A stretch of 64,000 bases of DNA from Nocardioides daejeonensis (lineage in GTDB: Bacteria > Actinomycetota > Actinomycetes > Propionibacteriales > Nocardioidaceae): NCBI RefSeq assembly GCF_003194585.1, contig NZ_QHKZ01000004.1, forward strand, positions 186,001 through 250,000, read 5' to 3'. The position numbers and the translations under genes are program-made. This document shows, one piece after another, positions 60,443 through 64,000 of the stretch. Every line of letters starts with the position of its first letter. Position 1 is the first letter of the stretch. The notes beneath the pieces were generated by a model, which worked only from the letters and a program-made list of their open reading frames with translations, was not told the origin of the DNA and did no database searches.

Positions 60443-61029
60443 GGTCGTTGCTCACCGTCTACGGCAGCCCCACCCCGCCCGGCAAGCTGGCCCGCGCACT
60501 GGGCGCCGTCGAGGAGCACGCCGCAAGGCTCGACGGCTGGCGGGTGGACCGGTTGAGTCCGGCCTCACCCACCGCCTGGCCGGAGGACGCCGCCGACCGG
60601 GTCAGGTCGGCCACCGGGCTGGTCATCGCCAGCCCGGTGTTCCGGGCCTCGTTCCCGGCCACCCTCAAGCAGCTCTTCGACCAGCTGCCGGTCGAGGCGC
60701 TCCGCTCCCGGCCGGTCGCCCTGCTCACCGTCGCGGCGGCGCCGGAGCATGCGCTGGCGGCCGAGCGCCACCTGCGCGACGTGCTGGCGTGGTTCGGCGC
60801 GCTCACGGCTCCGAACGCGCTCTTCCTGGTCGACCGGCTGCTGGCCGGGCCGGAGCTCGACGAACAGGTCCGTGCCGACCTCGCCGCGCTGGCGGAGCAG
60901 GTCGTCGCCCTGTCAGCACTGCCGCAGGCGGACCGGCTCGGGCCAGCCCCGCTTGCCGCGCGCCGGGCGCCGGGCGCCGGCGTACCGCCGCGGCCCCATC
61001 CCGAACCCCGAAAGGACCCCACCCCATGA
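60439..61029 (+). CDS. NADPH-dependent FMN reductase (flavodoxin-like fold)
   Basis: A 196-residue flavodoxin-fold reductase from GTG 60439. The FMN phosphate loop is VYGSPTPPGKLARAL and the second flavin contact IASPVFRASFPATLKQLFDQLP, as in SsuE/MsuE-type reductases. The C-terminus is Pro/Arg-rich. A second reductase of a different fold in the same operon is unusual: one may serve the monooxygenase and the other may reduce a different acceptor. Confidence 0.87.
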   Translation: MRSLLTVYGSPTPPGKLARALGAVEEHAARLDGWRVDRLSPASPTAWPEDAADRVRSATGLVIASPVFRASFPATLKQLFDQLPVEALRSRPVALLTVAAAPEHALAAERHLRDVLAWFGALTAPNALFLVDRLLAGPELDEQVRADLAALAEQVVALSALPQADRLGPAPLAARRAPGAGVPPRPHPEPRKDPTP

Positions 61030-62474
61030 CCCTCGAACACAGCCCTGCCGCCCACCTCGTCGACGGCCGCTGGCTCACCTCCGGCGTCACCGCCACCTCC
61101 CTCTCACCGGCGGACGGCACCGCGCTGGGTGAGTACGACGACGCGCAGCTCCCGCTCGGTGAGCAGGCGATCGCCGCGGCTCGGCTCGCCTTCGACACCA
61201 CCGACTGGGCCGGGGATCGCCAGCTCCGGGCCAAGGTGCTCAACGAGATGGCCGACGCCGTCGAGGCCGCTACCGACGAGCTGGCCCTGATGCTGGCGCG
61301 GGAGAACGGCAAGATCCTGCCCGAGGCCCACTTCGAGCTGAGCCTGACGCCCTCGAAGCTCCGCTACTACGCGGCGATGGCCCTCACCGGCAGCGGCCGG
61401 GGCGACCAGGCGAAGGCGGGCGTCATCTCGACGCTGATCCCGGTGCCGGTCGGCGTGGCCGGGGTGATCGTGCCCTGGAACTCGCCGGTGGTGCTCGCCG
61501 TGCGCTCCTTCGCCCCGGCGCTCGCCGCGGGCTGCACGGTCGTGGTGAAGATGGCTGCGCAGACGGCCCTGGTCAACGCGCGCTTGGCGGAGATCCTGGC
61601 CGGGTGTCCCTCGTTGCCGCCCGGGGTGCTCAACGTGGTCACCGAGTCGGGGAGCGAGATCGCCAAGCGCCTGGTGGACTCCCCGGCGGTCGACGTCATC
61701 AGCTACACCGGCAGCACGGCCGTCGGCCGGCAGATCATGGCTGCCGCCGCCCCGCGGTTGAAGCGCGTCTCCCTCGAGCTCGGTGGGAAGACGCCGATGA
61801 TCGTCTTCGACGACGCCGACCTCGACCGGGCCGTCGGCACCATCGCCGCCGGCATCACCACCTTCGCGGGGCAGTTCTGCATGACCGGAAGCCGGGTGCT
61901 CGTGCAGCGGGGCGTCGCCGAGCAGGTGCGGGAGCGCCTGGTCGCCGCACTCTCCGCCGTACGCGTCGGGCCGGGCGACGCACTGGACTCCCAGATGGGG
62001 CCGATGATCGACCGGGCCAGCCGGGACCGCCTGGTGGGGCTGATCGAGTCGAGCCGCGGCGACGCGACGGTGCTGGTCGCCGGTGGCGTGCCGGAGGACC
62101 CCGCGCTCGCCGGCGGCGCCTACTACCGCCCGGCGCTGTTGGAGGTCGCCGACCTCGACTCCCCGCTGATCCAGCAGGAGCTCTTCGGGCCGATCGCCAC
62201 CTTCGAGGTCTTCGACGACGAGGCCGACGCGGTCGCGCGTGCCAACGCCACCGACTACGGTCTCGCCGCCTCGGTGTGGACCGCCGACGGGCAGCGCGGG
62301 CTGCGGATGGCCGACGCGGTCGCGGCGGGCACGGTCTGGCTCAACGCCTGGGCCGTCGTGCTCGACCAGTTCGAGGAGGGCGGCGTCAAGCAGAGCGGGC
62401 TGGGCCGCCTCAACGGACACCGGGCCGTGGAGGAGTTCCAGGAGGTCAAGCACCTGGTGCAGGTGCTGGGCTGA
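61026..62474 (+). CDS. Aldehyde dehydrogenase
   Basis: A 482-residue aldehyde dehydrogenase overlapping the FMN reductase stop by ATGA. Catalytic Cys is in FAGQFCMTGSRV, Glu in SLELGGKTPMIVF, Asn in VIVPWNSPVVLA. The ending NGHRAVEEFQEVKHLVQVL is typical of aliphatic/betaine-type enzymes. It would oxidise an aldehyde released by the monooxygenase. The operon ends at a strong hairpin eight bases beyond the stop. Confidence 0.9.
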   Translation: MTLEHSPAAHLVDGRWLTSGVTATSLSPADGTALGEYDDAQLPLGEQAIAAARLAFDTTDWAGDRQLRAKVLNEMADAVEAATDELALMLARENGKILPEAHFELSLTPSKLRYYAAMALTGSGRGDQAKAGVISTLIPVPVGVAGVIVPWNSPVVLAVRSFAPALAAGCTVVVKMAAQTALVNARLAEILAGCPSLPPGVLNVVTESGSEIAKRLVDSPAVDVISYTGSTAVGRQIMAAAAPRLKRVSLELGGKTPMIVFDDADLDRAVGTIAAGITTFAGQFCMTGSRVLVQRGVAEQVRERLVAALSAVRVGPGDALDSQMGPMIDRASRDRLVGLIESSRGDATVLVAGGVPEDPALAGGAYYRPALLEVADLDSPLIQQELFGPIATFEVFDDEADAVARANATDYGLAASVWTADGQRGLRMADAVAAGTVWLNAWAVVLDQFEEGGVKQSGLGRLNGHRAVEEFQEVKHLVQVLG

Positions 62475-62480
62475 GCATGC

Positions 62481-62522
62481 CGTGTGGGGTGGCCGATCGG
62501 AGTCGATCGACCACCCCACACG
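62481..62522. terminator. Bidirectional terminator between aldehyde dehydrogenase and araC genes
   Basis: CGTGTGGGGTGG-C-CGATCG, loop GAGT, CGATCG-A-CCACCCCACACG: 18 base pairs with one C/A mismatch. It lies in a 72-bp gap between convergent genes and can serve both. Confidence 0.78.
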
Positions 62523-62546
62523 TCTGTCGGGGTGCGACTCCGCGGT

Positions 62547-63599
62547 TCAGCCGGAGACCCGCGGCTGCGCGGGGACCATGCCACGCAGACTCCGCTCCAA
62601 CGTCTGTGACGGCAGCTCGCCAAAGGCGGTCCGATAGGTCGAGGAGAAGCGGCCCAGGTGGTAGAAGCCCCACCGGGTGGCGACGTCGGTCACCGTCACC
62701 TCGGCGGACCGGGGCGACTCCAGCTCGGCCCGCACCCGGTGCAGCCGCTCGTTGCGGAGGTACTGGATCGGGGTGCAGCCCATCGCGGCGCGGAACTGGG
62801 TCTGCAGGGTGCGCGCGCTGACGCCGGCGACCGTGACCAGGTCGGCAAGTGTGGGCAGGTCGTGGGCGTGGGCATGGATGTGGTCGCAGACGGCACGTAC
62901 GACGTCCGGACGGTCGGCGGACTCGCCGCCGTCGAGCAGCAGCTGATGGGGACCGGAGGCGGCCAGCACCAGGCTGCTGAGCACCAGGGACTCCATCTGT
63001 CGCCGGGCCACGCCGTTGTGGGCGATCAGGCCGTCGTCGTCCCACTCGGAGATCACGAAGTCGAGGGCGCGCAGCAGTCCCCGGCCGGCCGGGGTGGTCA
63101 GGTCGACGTTGAGGCCCAGCTCGAGCGGTCCGCGCAGGGGCCGCTGCAGGAGCGTGGCCAGGTGGGACTCCAGCGCCTCCCGCGGGATCCGCACCGCGAT
63201 CTGCTCGGTGTCGGCGTTCCAGGCGATCGTCTGCCGATGCTGGGGCAGCAGCACGGCCGCGCTCCGTCGGCCGCTGGTCGACGTGGTCGTGCCGTCGGAG
63301 CGTGCCACCGTGCTGTCGCCGCGCAGCGTGACGTTGATGTGGTACCAGGCGTCGTTCGGCGGCAGGTCGATGCCGGCTGCCAGTCCGTAGGTCAGGTAGC
63401 CGATAGTGAGGTCGCCGCTCTGGACCGCGTTCATCCGGGCGTGCAGCGTCGTGGAGCGGTCGGGGGTGAGCACGTGCGGCTCATACACCTGCGCGACGAC
63501 GTGCTGGGCCTCCTCCGGATCGCTGGTGCGAAGCCTCCCGTACTGGTGGAGCGGCTCGTCGCGCGGCGGAGGTGCTGATCTCTCCACGATCTGGTCCAT
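62547..63599 (-). CDS. AraC-family transcriptional regulator (AraC_binding_2 type)
   Basis: A 350-residue regulator. The N-terminal domain (to about 215) is of the AraC-binding-like type found in regulators of aromatic and short-chain substrate pathways (LTIGYLTYGLAAGIDLPPN). The C-terminal domain has helix-turn-helix segments LPTLADLVTVAGVSARTLQTQF and VTDVATRWGFYHLGRFSSTYR. It is convergent with the monooxygenase-aldehyde dehydrogenase operon and is its probable regulator. The start at ATG 63599 has an AGGAGA upstream. Confidence 0.88.
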   Translation of the reverse strand: MDQIVERSAPPPRDEPLHQYGRLRTSDPEEAQHVVAQVYEPHVLTPDRSTTLHARMNAVQSGDLTIGYLTYGLAAGIDLPPNDAWYHINVTLRGDSTVARSDGTTTSTSGRRSAAVLLPQHRQTIAWNADTEQIAVRIPREALESHLATLLQRPLRGPLELGLNVDLTTPAGRGLLRALDFVISEWDDDGLIAHNGVARRQMESLVLSSLVLAASGPHQLLLDGGESADRPDVVRAVCDHIHAHAHDLPTLADLVTVAGVSARTLQTQFRAAMGCTPIQYLRNERLHRVRAELESPRSAEVTVTDVATRWGFYHLGRFSSTYRTAFGELPSQTLERSLRGMVPAQPRVSG

Positions 63600-63687
63600 G
63601 CCCCAGGTCTCCTCTCAGCGGTGAGCGTAGTGCGTCTGCCAAGGTCGGCAGGGAGTCTCGGTCGAGGCTCAGCGGTGAAGCCACGCT

Positions 63688-64000
63688 TCAGAGCCACGGC
63701 CCCAGATCCGCGGCCGGCGTACCGTCCGTCAGGCGTACGTCGTGGGGGCGCCCGGTCAGCCAGGCGACCCGGTCGGCGAGGGTGCCGGTGACCGGGGGCA
63801 GCTCCGGGCCGCGGCGGATCCGCACCTCCTCCTCGAGGGCGGTGAGGAAGTCGTCCGGGAGCGCCGCGAAGCTGATGCCGAGCTCCAGGTCGACGGCGTG
63901 CACCAGCACCTCGCGGGCGCGCAGCCAGGGGATCTCGGTGGCCGGAACGATCCGGCCCTGTGCGGTGCGGACCTCCCGCCGCCACTGAGCCTCGGTGAGC
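63688..64000 (-). CDS. Maleylpyruvate isomerase family mycothiol-dependent protein (N-terminus off the right edge)
   Basis: The C-terminal 103 residues of a leftward gene whose beginning is beyond the window. The family signature is seen as IPWLRAREVLVHAVDLELG, followed by ISFAALPDDFLTALEEEV and the C-terminal LADRVAWLTGRPHDV and DGTPAADLGPWL segments. Members use mycothiol, an actinobacterial thiol, for isomerisation of maleylpyruvate or for detoxification. The conserved metal-binding His of the family is in VHAVDL; the other ligands are not in the window. Confidence 0.82.
   Translation of the reverse strand, partial: LTEAQWRREVRTAQGRIVPATEIPWLRAREVLVHAVDLELGISFAALPDDFLTALEEEVRIRRGPELPPVTGTLADRVAWLTGRPHDVRLTDGTPAADLGPWL

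Overview
The window reads as chromosome of a high-GC actinomycete, most likely Nocardioidaceae-like. Supporting signs are a 13E12/DUF222 HNH endonuclease, several luciferase-like flavin/F420 enzymes, a mycothiol-type maleylpyruvate isomerase fragment, GAF-ANTAR regulators, a DUF5994 protein, frequent GTG starts and many 4-bp ATGA/GTGA gene overlaps. No tRNA, rRNA, insertion sequence or CRISPR array was recognised by eye.

Layout. (1) 1-13.3 kb: a DUF222/HNH gene cut by the left edge; a divergent arsenic locus (arsR to the right; arsM-acr3-arsC to the left, with overlapping stops and starts); a membrane beta-propeller protein; a DUF1266 pair; an alkylhydroperoxidase-like enzyme divergent from an AraC regulator; a membrane protein overlapping an ECF-type sigma gene; a GNAT remnant; a second arsenite-type permease. 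(2) 13.3-39.3 kb: a catabolic island, by eye lower in GC and richer in TTG/GTT codons than its flanks. It encodes glutaryl-CoA dehydrogenase, luciferase-like enzyme, two ThDP decarboxylase-like enzymes each beside an aldehyde dehydrogenase, MFS and ABC transporters, UbiD and UbiX, a FadR-type GntR regulator, CoxG, two isochorismatase-like hydrolases, a three-subunit molybdenum hydroxylase, an enamidase-like amidohydrolase, a CaiB/BaiF CoA-transferase and a RidA protein. (3) 39.3-53.4 kb: SDR, TetR and acyl-CoA catabolism genes (thiolase, SDR, luciferase-like enzyme, CoA ligase, two crotonase-fold enzymes, a crotonyl-CoA-reductase-like enzyme), with LysR/MFS and OsmC genes. (4) 53.4-58.5 kb: a LuxR-type regulator, two GAF-ANTAR genes (one frameshifted), fatty acid desaturase, DUF5994 protein, and trpS with a Trp-Trp-Trp leader peptide and attenuator. 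(5) 58.7-64 kb: an operon of flavin monooxygenase, two flavin reductases and aldehyde dehydrogenase, then an AraC regulator and a truncated mycothiol-dependent isomerase-type gene.

The most interesting object is the island. A 19-bp inverted repeat with consensus ATTGTAT-N5-ATACAAT lies in front of all six of its transcription units (14521, 19041, 20436, 23972, 24733, 34603) and was not seen elsewhere, so the GntR protein encoded inside probably controls the whole set. Read together, the enzymes fit import of an N-heteroaromatic carboxylate, decarboxylation by prenyl-FMN UbiD, ring hydroxylation by the molybdenum enzyme, ring reduction by an unidentified step, lactam/enamine hydrolysis by the enamidase-like protein (with RidA), ThDP decarboxylation of a 2-oxo acid, aldehyde oxidation, CoA transfer and glutaryl-CoA dehydrogenase. 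A picolinate- or dipicolinate-like substrate passing through 2-oxoadipate and glutarate would use nearly every gene. This is inference, not shown by sequence alone.
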